NCBI GenBank assembly: GCA_023387085.1
Contig: JAEWIL010000064.1
Location: forward strand, 1 to 33,660
DNA length: 33,660 nt
DNA from: Pseudomonadota bacterium
GTDB taxonomy: Bacteria; Pseudomonadota; Alphaproteobacteria; Sphingomonadales; Sphingomonadaceae
Direction of reading: 5' to 3'
Made by a program: the position numbers and the translations under genes. Of this stretch, positions 24,722-33,514 are shown in pieces. The stretch's first letter is position 1. Each line of letters opens with the position of its first letter. A model generated the notes under the pieces. The model saw only the letters and a program-made list of their open reading frames with translations. It did no database searches and had not been told where the DNA came from.

Positions 24722-25780
24722 ATGACGACCGATGCCGAAATGTCCCACAAGATCTTGCCCTCGGCGGACCCGGCTTGGCATCGCTCGTGGGTCGAGGACA
24801 TCATCGAACCCGCGCTTCCCATCATCGATGCCCATCATCACCTCTGGGACCTGCCGCGCGGACCCTATCTCGGTGACGACTATATGGGAGACCTTCTGGC
24901 TGGACATAATGTCGTCGCAACCATCTATGCCGAATGCACCGAAGCCTATCGCGCCGACGGCGCTCCGGCGCTCCGCTCGGTCGGGGAGACCGAATTCGTG
25001 GCAAGGACGGCAAGGGCCCAGGACGCCGCCCATCCTGACGGTCCGCGAATGGCGCTCGGCATTGTCGGCCGCGTGGATATGGAAAACGGCGCAGCCGTAC
25101 GCGAGGCGCTGGAGGCGCATATCGCCGCCGGCGACGGACGCTTCAGGGGCGTTCGTTTCTCGACCGCCTGGGACCCCGATCCCGCGATCCGCTCGACGAT
25201 CCGCACGCCGCCCCCGCGCCTTCTCTATGACAAACAGGTTCGCGAAGGTATCGCCTGTCTCGCATCACTCGGCCTCGTTCTCGACAATTGGGTCTACCAC
25301 CACCAGTTGCAGGATGTTGCCGATCTCGCCAAGGCACTGCCCGACGCGCGCATCGTCCTCGATCATGTCGGCGGACCGCTGCGGATCGGCGACTACGCAA
25401 ATCGCAAGGAAGCTGTTTACGCCGACTGGTTGAAAGGCATCCAGGCCGTTGCCGAACAGCCGAATGTTACGCTCAAGGTGGGCGGCCTCGGGATGCACAC
25501 GATCGGTTTCGACTTCGCCTCACGGTCGCGCGCGCCCTCTTCGGAGGATCTCGCGGCAGCCTGGCGTCCGTTCGTCGAGCCTTGCATCGAGACTTTCGGC
25601 ACCGACCGTATCATCTTCGAAAGCAATTTTCCCGTCGACGGGGCAAGCGCAAGCTACGCCGTCCTCTGGAATGCCTACAAGCGCCTCGTAGCCGGCGCGT
25701 CGCCTGCGGAAAAGCAGGCGATGTTCCACGACAATGCGGCGCGGATCTACAATCTCGATCTTGGAGAGCGGCAATCATGA
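24722..25780 (+). CDS. Amidohydrolase family 2 protein (lactonase/decarboxylase-like)
   Basis: A 352-residue TIM-barrel metal hydrolase. Seen: the N-terminal metal motif DAHHHLWD with His38 and His40, further His candidates in YHHQ (193-194) and DHVGG (His215), and ESNFPVD with Asp306 at the place of the conserved metal-binding Asp. This pattern fits the LigI / fuconolactonase / ACMSD-like group, which opens lactones or decarboxylates ring-cleavage products. The start follows AAGGAGAG. It overlaps the SDR gene by 4 bp, and that gene overlaps the next, making a tight three-enzyme unit. It might hydrolyse a lactone whose product the SDR oxidises, or the reverse (inference). Confidence 0.9.
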   Translation: MTTDAEMSHKILPSADPAWHRSWVEDIIEPALPIIDAHHHLWDLPRGPYLGDDYMGDLLAGHNVVATIYAECTEAYRADGAPALRSVGETEFVARTARAQDAAHPDGPRMALGIVGRVDMENGAAVREALEAHIAAGDGRFRGVRFSTAWDPDPAIRSTIRTPPPRLLYDKQVREGIACLASLGLVLDNWVYHHQLQDVADLAKALPDARIVLDHVGGPLRIGDYANRKEAVYADWLKGIQAVAEQPNVTLKVGGLGMHTIGFDFASRSRAPSSEDLAAAWRPFVEPCIETFGTDRIIFESNFPVDGASASYAVLWNAYKRLVAGASPAEKQAMFHDNAARIYNLDLGERQS

Positions 25781-26550
25781 GTCACTGGGCACTCGTAACG
25801 GGCGGAAGCCGGAATATCGGGGCGGCGATCGCACGCCGCCTGCGCGCCGATGGATATAAGGTGATGGTGAGCTCGCGCACGCCGCCCGAGCATGCCGATT
25901 TCGACGAATTCGTCGAGGCCGATTTCACCGTGCCCGAAGCGGCTGCCGGGGCGGTCGCCGAGCGCTTGGGCGACCGCGCGTTCACGCGTTTCGTCCATAA
26001 TGCGGGACTTGGAATCATGCGGACCGGCACCGAGGTTCCGATGGAGGAATTCAACCGGGTCTTCGCGGTCAATACCGCCTCGTTCGTGGCGCTCGCCCAG
26101 ACGCTGATCCCTGCCATGAAACGCGAAGGGGTCGGGCGCATCGCGGCGATCGGAAGCCGCGCCGCGTTGGGGAAGGAAGGCCGCCTGTCCTATACCACCA
26201 GCAAGGCAGCGCTGTCCGGCATGGTCCGCACCTGGGCGCTCGAACTCGGGGCCTATGGAATCACGATCAACGTCGTCGCTCCAGGTCCGATCAAGACCGA
26301 CATGTACGACATCAACAATCCGGTCGGCTCGCATGCTCGCAAGATGCTGTCCGACGGCATTCCGGCGGGTTTCCTCGGCGTTCCCGAAGACGTCGCCAAC
26401 ACCGTTTCCTTTTTCATGGCCGACCAGGCACGTTATGTCACCGGTCAGACGCTGATGGTGTGCGGCGGCACCTCGATCGCGTTCGTCGACCCCAACCGGG
26501 GTTCGGTCGCGCATCGCTACTCGGGTGTCTATCCGGAGACCGGGCAATGA
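25777..26550 (+). CDS. Short-chain dehydrogenase/reductase (SDR)
   Basis: A 257-residue classical SDR that interconverts a hydroxyl and a carbonyl with NAD(P). Seen: cofactor motif TGGSRNIG at 8-15, HNAG at 74-77, and the catalytic residues Ser127, Tyr139 and Lys143 in YTTSK. PGPIKTDM follows in the cofactor-closing region. The ATG overlaps the amidohydrolase stop and its own stop overlaps the next start, so expression of the three is coupled. In a CoA pathway it could be a 3-hydroxyacyl-CoA dehydrogenase-type step, and no other obvious one exists in the window. A sugar- or alcohol-type substrate linked to the amidohydrolase is the alternative. Confidence 0.92.
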   Translation: MSHWALVTGGSRNIGAAIARRLRADGYKVMVSSRTPPEHADFDEFVEADFTVPEAAAGAVAERLGDRAFTRFVHNAGLGIMRTGTEVPMEEFNRVFAVNTASFVALAQTLIPAMKREGVGRIAAIGSRAALGKEGRLSYTTSKAALSGMVRTWALELGAYGITINVVAPGPIKTDMYDINNPVGSHARKMLSDGIPAGFLGVPEDVANTVSFFMADQARYVTGQTLMVCGGTSIAFVDPNRGSVAHRYSGVYPETGQ

Positions 26551-27557
26551 CCGGCAGTTCAACTGGAAACGGGCTGATGAAGGCCGTCCATATCCGCGAA
26601 TGGGGTGGCCCCGAGGTTCTCGAGATTGCCGAGATTCCTCGCCCAGTGCCGATCGGCCGCATGGTTCTTGTCGCGGTCGAGGCCGCCGGTCTCAACCGCG
26701 GCGACATCGCCCAGCGCCAAGGCCGCTACCCCCCCCCTCCCGGGTCGCCCGATACGCCCGGCCTCGAATTCGCAGGTAAAGTCGTCGAAACCGGCCCCGA
26801 GAGCAGCCGCTGGCGCACAGGCGACGCGGTGTGCGGCCTTGTCGGCGGCGGCGGCTATGCCGAATTCTGTCTCGTGCACGAGGATCATCTGCTTCCCCTG
26901 CCCAAGGGCCTTACGATGGTCGAGGGCGCGGGACTGGTCGAAGCCGCCGCCACGGTCTGGACGAACATCTACGACGACGGGCGGCTGCAGCCTGGCGAGA
27001 CGATTCTTGTTCACGGCGGCGCGAGCGGGATCGGGTCGCTAGCGATCCAGATGGCGGCCGCGTTCGGCGCCAAGGTATTCACGACGGCGCGCGGCCTCGA
27101 GCGCTGCCGCCGCTGTATCGATCTCGGCGCCAGCGTGGCGATCGACTACGAGCTCGAGGATTATGTCGATATCGTCAAGCAGCAGACCTCGGGACGCGGC
27201 GTCGATGTGATTCTCGACATGGTTGGCGGCGATTATATCGAGCGCAATATCGCGGCAGCGGCGCCACTGGGGCGCATCGTCTGGATCGCCTTCCTCAAGG
27301 GTTCGCGCGCGAATGTCGATTTCCGCCCCGTCCAGCGCAAGCGGCTGATGCTCACGGCGACCACCCTGCGCGGCCGGAGCGAAGCCGAGAAAACCGCTCT
27401 CCTTGCCACCCTGGGCAAGGATCTCTGGCCGAGAATCGACGCTGGCGAAATCAAGCCGATCATCGAGGAAGTCTTTCCGCTCGAAGCGGTTGCCGAGGCG
27501 CACCGGCGCCTCGAGGAAGGCGGACATTTCGGCAAGCTGGTGCTCAAGCTCGCGTGA
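26547..27557 (+). CDS. PIG3-type NAD(P)H:quinone/enone oxidoreductase (zinc-less MDR)
   Basis: A 336-residue medium-chain reductase without the zinc-binding pattern of alcohol dehydrogenases. N-terminal LNRGDIAQRQGRYPPPPG and the nucleotide-binding VHGGASGIGSLAIQMA in mid-protein are characteristic of the PIG3/quinone oxidoreductase group, which reduces quinones or alpha,beta-unsaturated ketones with NADPH. The ATG overlaps the SDR stop by 4 bp; an internal ATG ten codons later is the alternative start. Within this operon a role as enone or enoyl reductase acting on the SDR product is plausible but inferred. Confidence 0.9.
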   Translation: MTGSSTGNGLMKAVHIREWGGPEVLEIAEIPRPVPIGRMVLVAVEAAGLNRGDIAQRQGRYPPPPGSPDTPGLEFAGKVVETGPESSRWRTGDAVCGLVGGGGYAEFCLVHEDHLLPLPKGLTMVEGAGLVEAAATVWTNIYDDGRLQPGETILVHGGASGIGSLAIQMAAAFGAKVFTTARGLERCRRCIDLGASVAIDYELEDYVDIVKQQTSGRGVDVILDMVGGDYIERNIAAAAPLGRIVWIAFLKGSRANVDFRPVQRKRLMLTATTLRGRSEAEKTALLATLGKDLWPRIDAGEIKPIIEEVFPLEAVAEAHRRLEEGGHFGKLVLKLA

Positions 27558-27602
27558 ACGGCGACGTTTCGCCCACACCCGTTGAACGAATGGAGATGAA
27601 TC

Positions 27603-28772
27603 ATGACCTGGGAGCTTGAAACCCTGCCTTTCCTCGAAGAACGGCATTACGAGGTCGCGGCCCGCGCCAAGGCGTGGATTTCGGATCATCACGCGCTGAT
27701 CGAACATTCGCATCACGATCATTCGCCGGCGATTTGCCGCAAGATCGTCGCGGCGCTCGGCGAAGCACGGCTGCTCGAATTCGTCGTCCCCGCCCCCGGC
27801 AGCGACCCCGAGGAACGGCTCGACATGCGCTCGATCTGCGTGATGCGCGAGGCCTTCGGCTATGTCTCGGGTCTCGTCGACTCGATGTTCGTCATGCAGG
27901 GTCTCGGACTGACGGCGCTCTGGCGGCATTCTGATCCCGAACTTCGCGACACCTATCTCGACGGCGCGCGGCAGGGGCGATCGATCGCGGCGCTCGCCGT
28001 CACTGAACCCAATGCCGGATCGGATGTCGCGGCGATGGCGACCTCGGCAACGCGCGACGGCGACGATTTCGTCCTGAACGGCGAAAAGGCCTGGATCACG
28101 AACGGCGGTCTTGCCGACCATTATATCGTTCTCGCGCGCACCGGCGAGGACAAGGGCGCACGCGGCCTCTCGGCCTTTCTCGTCGATGCCGACACCCCCG
28201 GCCTTTCATGCGGCGAACAGGAAGCGCTCATCGCGCCGCATCCGATGGCCGCAATATGTTTCAAGGACGTGCGCGTTCCTGCCCGGCGCATGATCGGTGA
28301 GCCGGGCAAGGGGTTCCGAACCGTGATGGCGGGCTTCGACATTTTCCGCCCGACGGTCGGCGCCGCAGCGCTGGGTGCGGCAAGGCGCGCGCTCGACGAG
28401 TCGATCGAGCGCGTGCAGAACCGGCAGATGTTCGGCCGGCGCATGGCGGACATGGAAAGCGTTCAGGCGCGGATCGCCGATATGACGACCGATGTCGAAC
28501 TGGCGGCCCTCGCGGTCTATCGCGCCGCATGGGCGGGAGACACGATCGAGGGCAAACATTCTCATCTCTCGGCGATCGCAAAGCTGGTCGGTACCGAGAA
28601 TGCGCAGCGCGTCGCCGATGCCGCCGTGCAGCTGTTCGGCGCGCTCGGTGTCTCGCAGCGTTCGCCGGTCGAGCGCATCTACCGCGAGCTGCGGCCGATG
28701 CGTATCTACGAGGGCGCATCGGAAATCCAGAAGGTTGTCATCGCGCGCGCCGCGCTCGCGCCGCGCCATTGA
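27603..28772 (+). CDS. Acyl-CoA dehydrogenase 3 (homomeric type)
   Basis: A 389-residue complete acyl-CoA dehydrogenase. Seen: FAD motif VTEPNAGSD in the first half, WITNGG in the middle domain, QMFGRRMADMESVQ and QLFGALGVSQRSPVERIYR in the C-terminal helices, and the catalytic base Glu370 in RIYEGASEIQ, as in short- and medium-chain enzymes. Unlike the pair at 17887-20084 it carries all motifs itself and should form a homotetramer. The start follows GGAGATG, 45 bp after the PIG3-like gene. It probably performs a second, different desaturation in the same pathway; short, branched and alicyclic acyl-CoAs are all possible. Confidence 0.92.
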   Translation: MTWELETLPFLEERHYEVAARAKAWISDHHALIEHSHHDHSPAICRKIVAALGEARLLEFVVPAPGSDPEERLDMRSICVMREAFGYVSGLVDSMFVMQGLGLTALWRHSDPELRDTYLDGARQGRSIAALAVTEPNAGSDVAAMATSATRDGDDFVLNGEKAWITNGGLADHYIVLARTGEDKGARGLSAFLVDADTPGLSCGEQEALIAPHPMAAICFKDVRVPARRMIGEPGKGFRTVMAGFDIFRPTVGAAALGAARRALDESIERVQNRQMFGRRMADMESVQARIADMTTDVELAALAVYRAAWAGDTIEGKHSHLSAIAKLVGTENAQRVADAAVQLFGALGVSQRSPVERIYRELRPMRIYEGASEIQKVVIARAALAPRH

Positions 28773-28869
28773 TTCGGTCCCCGGCGCGCGACCATCCAGA
28801 TCGAGGTTGCGAAACCGGGGCAGCGCACGGGAAACGCTCCTGAAAGAGAGCGGTACATAGGAGAGTGAA

Positions 28870-30222
28870 ATGAAGCAGTCCGTTACCCCGTGCAACGCGA
28901 GCCTCCCTCCGGACGATGCGCCCGCCGGGGAGGGATATCCGTCAGCCCTTCGCGGCTGGCTTACCGTCGCTCTGCTGGTGCTTTTCTATATCGTGGCGAT
29001 GATGGACCGGAAGATTCTTTCTCTCCTGATCGAACCCATGAAGGCGGATCTTGATTTGACGGACGTGCAGGTCAGCCTTCTGTATGGCGCGGCCTTCGGG
29101 ATCACCTATTCGGTCGGCGCATTGCCGCTCGGTGCCGCGGTCGATCGCTTCAGCCGTCGCACGATCATCTTCGGCGGCGCTGTGTTCTGGAGCCTTGCCT
29201 CTGCGGCCTGTGGGCTGACCCATAGCTTCGCTGGCCTCTTCGCCGCCCGGTCCGGCGTCGGCCTGGGAGAGGCCGCCATGGTTCCCGCCAGCCATTCGAT
29301 TCTCGCGGATTCCTTTCCACCCGACCGGCTTTCGATGCCGATGTCGGTCTACGGCACCGGCGCCAAGATCGGGTCGGGCGTTTCGCTCACGATTGGCAGC
29401 GCGCTCATCCTCGCCTTCCCGCCGATGGCCGACTTCTCGCTACCCTTGCTCGGCGAGCTCAGGGGATGGCAGCTTATATTCATTGCTGCAGGACTGCCCG
29501 GCGTCGCCATCGCGATGCTCATCTTCCTGATCCCCGAACCGCCGCGGATCAGGGTCACGGCGCCCATGAGCTACTTTGATTACGCGCGACTGTTCTGGAC
29601 GAACCGGCGGCTGATGATCTCTGTCCATCTCGCGCTCCTCCTGATGATCGCCATGTCAACCGCGATGCTGGCCTGGACCGTCCCGATCCTCGTGCGTGTC
29701 TATGGCTGGTCGATCAGCGACGCGGGTTTTGTGCTTGGCCCGATCCTCACCTTGGTACCGCTGGCAGCGGTCCCGGTGCATGGCTGGCTCGTCGATCGCG
29801 CGTACAGGAACGGGATCATGGACGCGCATCTTCGCCACATGACGTGGATGGCGATCGCATCGCTGCCGTGCGCGAGCTTCGCCTTCTTCATGCCCTCGCC
29901 TTGGGTCGCGCTCGCGATGGTAACCTTCGTCGTCGTCCTCACAGCGAGCTTTCTCGGGATCACCAGCACGGTGATTCAGCTCGTCGTGCCCTCCGGACTG
30001 CGCGGCAAGGCGGCCTCGGTTTCGCTGCTCATCGGCGCGATGCTCGGAACCTCGCTCGGTTCGACGGCGCCGGCACTGATCAGCGACGAACTGTTCGGGA
30101 AACCATCGATGATCGGTCCCTCGGTCTCGATCTTCACGAGCATCGCGCTGTTTCTGGCGACGATCGCCTACGGCGTCGGCCGCAAGGGGATGCGGGATCA
30201 TGTCACCGCCAAGGCCGGCTGA
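28870..30222 (+). CDS. MFS transporter 2 (spinster-like)
   Basis: A 450-residue inner-membrane protein with about 12 hydrophobic segments and a 30-residue polar N-terminus. TM1 has FYIVAMMDRKILSLLIEPMK, the pattern of the spinster-type MFS common beside TonB receptors in sphingomonads. The loop 2-3 signature reads LPLGAAVDRFSRRTIIF, and VGLGEAAMVPASHSILAD is conserved in TM4-5. AGGAGAG precedes the ATG. It sits 97 bp after acyl-CoA dehydrogenase 3 and likely moves a substrate or product of this pathway across the inner membrane. It is not closely related to MFS transporter 1. Confidence 0.9.
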   Translation: MKQSVTPCNASLPPDDAPAGEGYPSALRGWLTVALLVLFYIVAMMDRKILSLLIEPMKADLDLTDVQVSLLYGAAFGITYSVGALPLGAAVDRFSRRTIIFGGAVFWSLASAACGLTHSFAGLFAARSGVGLGEAAMVPASHSILADSFPPDRLSMPMSVYGTGAKIGSGVSLTIGSALILAFPPMADFSLPLLGELRGWQLIFIAAGLPGVAIAMLIFLIPEPPRIRVTAPMSYFDYARLFWTNRRLMISVHLALLLMIAMSTAMLAWTVPILVRVYGWSISDAGFVLGPILTLVPLAAVPVHGWLVDRAYRNGIMDAHLRHMTWMAIASLPCASFAFFMPSPWVALAMVTFVVVLTASFLGITSTVIQLVVPSGLRGKAASVSLLIGAMLGTSLGSTAPALISDELFGKPSMIGPSVSIFTSIALFLATIAYGVGRKGMRDHVTAKAG

Positions 30223-30346
30223 TACCGCATCCCCGCTCCGCACCGGCTGCGGCGAAGCGAGGCTGGCGGGCGGGCCCGGAACACGGTTCGTGATGACGCT
30301 GAGCCGGCTTCTCTTGTGGGGTCCGACGGTGACCTCGCGTCCGCAT

Positions 30347-30856
30347 ATGAGCGATTCACGGATATTGAGCGACTTCCTCAGCCTTGTGCCGCAACCGCTT
30401 TTCGCGACGTTTCTGACCAGTCTCGAGGACCACCATGCCTGCAGCGGCCGCGACCGGCGTCTGCTGATGGGAGCCTATTTCTTCTTCTATCCGCGCGAAC
30501 ATCGTTTCGGGGACGTACAGCTCGCCGAAACGGCGCGGCGGTTGAGAAAGAGTCTCGATGTCCTCGTCGATTTTCTCGCCGAACATTTCTTTCCGCTTAA
30601 GGCCGGTCCCGGGAACGACGCCTTTGCTCTCCATCCCGAATGGCGCTGTGATGCGGAAGGTCGGTCGTCGCGACGGATGGAGCAATACACAAGCCTGTCG
30701 CAGACTCTCGCCCGGCACGTGAGCGCCGCCGAGGCGGCCTATGCCGCGCTGATGTCCGGAAGCCGGGCCGCAGGCCTGTATCGACCGGATTTCGCTGGCA
30801 CCTGCAGTCCGCCAGACGGAAAAGCGCACGGATGGAAACCCAAATCCGTGATTTGA
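30347..30856 (+). CDS. Uncharacterised protein
   Basis: A 169-residue soluble protein that I do not recognise. Codon use resembles the neighbouring real genes, and the translation has mixed helical character (DFLSLVPQPLFATFLTSL near the start, LDVLVDFLAEHFFPL in the middle) with a polar, Pro/Gly-rich tail. No signal peptide, membrane segment or cofactor motif is visible. The start is uncertain: in-frame ATG codons at 30200 (overlapping the MFS stop) and 30293 exist, but the extra residues look non-coding and none of the three has a clear ribosome-binding site. Position after MFS 2 suggests co-transcription. Confidence 0.55.
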   Translation: MSDSRILSDFLSLVPQPLFATFLTSLEDHHACSGRDRRLLMGAYFFFYPREHRFGDVQLAETARRLRKSLDVLVDFLAEHFFPLKAGPGNDAFALHPEWRCDAEGRSSRRMEQYTSLSQTLARHVSAAEAAYAALMSGSRAAGLYRPDFAGTCSPPDGKAHGWKPKSVI

Positions 30857-30958
30857 TTGTTCCCCCGCCCCCGGGGGTACTCGCCCCCTCCTCCGATCCG
30901 CCTATCCCCGGTCTCACCGCGAGGCCTTCACAACCGCATTTTCAATCGCAGGAGACAG

Positions 30959-31618
30959 ATGATGACCGCCCCGACGAGGATTGATTTTGTTTCGGACATC
31001 TCCTGTCCGTGGTGCGTCGTGGGACTCCTGAGCCTCGAAGAGGCGCTGCGACGCACGCAGGGGCTCTTCGAGACGGAAATCGCGCTTCACCCGTTCGAAC
31101 TGAGCCCCGACATGCCGGCGGGCGGCGAAGACAATTTCGATTATGTCCATCGCCGGTACGGCCTGTCGGCCGCTGACGCCTCGGCCAACCGTGAACGCAT
31201 CAAGGCGCGCGCGCAGGCGCTCGGCTTCGAGATGGCAGCGCTCGACACCCGCCGCCTTTACAATAGCTTCGATGCCCATCGCCTGCTGCACTGGGCGGGG
31301 CTCGCAGGACGGCAGCTGGCTCTCGAACATGCGCTGGTAGACGCCCACTTCAACAGCGGCATGGATATTTCGGATCACGACGTTCTCATCGGCGCCGCGG
31401 CGACGGCTGGACTCGATAAGGAAATCGCGCGGGAAATATTGGAGTCCGACCGTTATGCCGGCGCCGTCCGGACTGCCGAAGCGATATGGATCGCGCGCGG
31501 CGTCAATTCGGTCCCGACGATCCTTATCGACGGGCGACATATGGTGAAGGGCGGCCTCACTCCGGAAGCGTTCGAGCAGATATTGCGCGAGACGGCAACC
31601 GCAACGCGCCCTGCATGA
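30959..31618 (+). CDS. FrnE/DsbA-like thioredoxin-fold oxidoreductase
   Basis: A 219-residue thioredoxin-fold protein with inserted helical domain. The active site is CPWC (Cys16, Cys19) directly after the first strand IDFVSDIS, and the cis-proline loop is SVPTILIDG with Pro186. There is no signal peptide, so it acts in the cytoplasm, as the FrnE subgroup does. That group includes disulfide isomerases and is related to 2-hydroxychromene-2-carboxylate isomerase. The paired ATG start codons follow AGGAGA. An isomerase role in the pathway is possible, but the CxxC site favours a redox or general stress function. Confidence 0.9.
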   Translation: MMTAPTRIDFVSDISCPWCVVGLLSLEEALRRTQGLFETEIALHPFELSPDMPAGGEDNFDYVHRRYGLSAADASANRERIKARAQALGFEMAALDTRRLYNSFDAHRLLHWAGLAGRQLALEHALVDAHFNSGMDISDHDVLIGAAATAGLDKEIAREILESDRYAGAVRTAEAIWIARGVNSVPTILIDGRHMVKGGLTPEAFEQILRETATATRPA

Positions 31619-31670
31619 CGCAATGACGGCCGCTGCCGCCCGCGTTCACTCTTCCGGCGCAGCGCATCTC

Positions 31671-31683
31671 GCCCTTTCAGGGC
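31671..31683. terminator. Short hairpin between convergent genes
   Basis: GCCCT and AGGGC pair around a ttc loop about 50 bp after the FrnE-like stop codon, between it and the convergent DIP1984-family gene. The stem is short and has no T-run, so its role is uncertain. Confidence 0.25.
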
Positions 31684-31872
31684 AAGACCCCTATCCCACA
31701 CCTCTCCGACGGTCGAACCAATACAGGGTAATAAAGCGTCACTGTCATCGATTGCTGATGTCAGCGTGCTGGGCTTGACGTGTAATATGCGCGCTGCCCC
31801 TGCGCGACCTGAACCGGCCTTGACCCGCCGAGGGCTTGTATTCGCTTTCGTCCGCCGGATACCGGCTGCGCG

Positions 31873-32328
31873 TCAATTCTCCAGTTCGGTCAGCCAGTTC
31901 GCCTCCTGAATCCGCGAGTCCAGCTGACGCAGTTCGCGCGCGAGCTCGTCGGCCATCTTCTGGACCGCACCGACGTCGACCGCCGAACGGAAGCGCACCT
32001 CGGTCCGGGTCCCCACCATCTGCACCACCGTCGCATGCTCGGCAAGCTCGCGATATGCCGTCTGGCGCAACCGTAATATGTCGCGTGCCGCGAGTGCTTC
32101 GGTCAGCGTCCGCCCGTCGAGCCCCGTCCGGCCGTTCGTCCGGTTGATCCGCGCGATCAGCGCCTCGAGTTCGGCGGCAAGACGGTCATATTCCGCGAGG
32201 AGCGTGGCGGGATCTTCCGCCGGCTCATCTCCCTCCTGGACGCGCGCATTGCGGAGCAGGCGGGCCTTCACCTGTTCGAGCCGTTTCGACACATCGCCTC
32301 TCAACACCAGTGCCTCGGCAAGCTTCAT
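31873..32328 (-). CDS. DIP1984 family protein
   Basis: A 151-residue, highly charged helical protein of the DIP1984 (septicolysin-annotated) family of unknown function. Seen: N-terminal MKLAEALVLRGDVSKRLEQV, NARVQEGDEPAEDP near 27-40, IARINRTNGRT in the middle, EVRFRSAVDV after it, and terminal RELRQLDSRIQEANWLTEL. These blocks are diagnostic of the family and give a long coiled-coil look. GGAG precedes the ATG; an in-frame extension upstream is not supported. It has no evident link with the catabolic genes. Confidence 0.88.
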   Translation of the reverse strand: MKLAEALVLRGDVSKRLEQVKARLLRNARVQEGDEPAEDPATLLAEYDRLAAELEALIARINRTNGRTGLDGRTLTEALAARDILRLRQTAYRELAEHATVVQMVGTRTEVRFRSAVDVGAVQKMADELARELRQLDSRIQEANWLTELEN

Positions 32329-32509
32329 GTGCGTCTCCAATATAGTGAATTGCAGAGACAATTGTGACAGGTGACCGGGATCGCGCAAGCCCCTTCGCCC
32401 GGGGCGACCGCATTCCCCGCTTGTGCCGGGTAAAGGTCGCAGACGCCAAGCGACAACGGCCGCGCGCGGAGCGACGGCTTCCGCATCCTGTTCCGCCCCG
32501 CGGCGGACT

Positions 32510-33514
32510 TCAGGCCGATGCCGGTTGGACCCGATGCTCCGATCCAGCCGTCGACGTACGGAAACTCGAGCGATACTGGCCCGGCGTGACCCCGAGCCGC
32601 TCCACGAAAATCAGTCGCATCCGGTCCGCGGTGCCGAAACCGCAATCGAATGCGACCGTCTTGAGCGGACGGTCGCCGGCCTCGAGCAGCGCGCGCGCCG
32701 CGTCTATACGGGCGCGTTCGACGAACTCGCGAGGCGTCATCCCCGTTTCCTGGACGAAATGACGCGAAAGTCCGCGCGCGCTCATTCCGACCGCGCGCGC
32801 CAGCGTCTCGAGCGTGTGCCGCGCCCCGGGATTTTCCATCACGTGAAATTGGACGCGCGCGATCGGCGAGCCCGGGTCGGCAGGCGCGCTGAGACAGGCG
32901 CTGAACTGCGACTGGCCGCCCTGCCGCTGCGCGACGACGACGAGCCGCTTGGCGACCGCGATGGCGACCGACTGGCCGTGCCGCTGGCCGACCAGCGCAA
33001 GCGCAAGATCGATCCCCGCTGTCACTCCCGCCGACGTCACCAGCCGGCCGTCGCGCAGATGGATACGGTCATGTTCGACCTCGGCGGCCGGAAATCGATC
33101 CGCGAGCCTTTGCGCATTTTGCCAGTGCGTCGTCACACGCTTGCCATCGAGCAATCCCGCATGACCGAGCGCAAATGCCCCGGTACAGATCGAACCGTAG
33201 ACGCTCGCGCGCGATGGCGCTTTTTCGAGCCAGGCGCGCATCGCGGGATCGGGTTCGGCGTCCGGCAGTGCAGGGCCGCCGGCGACGAGCAATATATCGA
33301 ACCCGCCCGTCGCTTCCGCGAAGGTCATGTCGGCGACGATCTGCATCCCGTTGGAAGCGCGAACGGGGTGCAGCGCCGCCCCGACCAGATCGACCGCATA
33401 ACCCTCACTTTCAGGCAGAAACATATTGGCCTCGGCAAACACGTCGACCGGTCCCGCGACGTCGAGCGCCTGGACGCCTTCATGGATCGCGACTGCGACT
33501 TTCTGCATCACCAT
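32510..33514 (-). CDS. GlxA-type AraC family transcriptional regulator
   Basis: A 334-residue regulator with two domains. Residues about 4-180 form a DJ-1/PfpI-like domain (AVAIHEGVQALDVAGPVDVF; nucleophile-elbow position Cys110 in GSICTGAFALG), which probably senses a small molecule. Residues about 225-320 form the AraC double helix-turn-helix (TLETLARAVGMSARGLSRHF and KTVAFDCGFGTADRMRLIF). The start follows AAAGGA; a second ATG two codons later is equivalent. It is 181 bp downstream of the DIP1984-family gene on the same strand. No operator assignable to it was found, so a role in the island is unproven. Confidence 0.92.
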   Translation of the reverse strand: MVMQKVAVAIHEGVQALDVAGPVDVFAEANMFLPESEGYAVDLVGAALHPVRASNGMQIVADMTFAEATGGFDILLVAGGPALPDAEPDPAMRAWLEKAPSRASVYGSICTGAFALGHAGLLDGKRVTTHWQNAQRLADRFPAAEVEHDRIHLRDGRLVTSAGVTAGIDLALALVGQRHGQSVAIAVAKRLVVVAQRQGGQSQFSACLSAPADPGSPIARVQFHVMENPGARHTLETLARAVGMSARGLSRHFVQETGMTPREFVERARIDAARALLEAGDRPLKTVAFDCGFGTADRMRLIFVERLGVTPGQYRSSFRTSTAGSEHRVQPASA

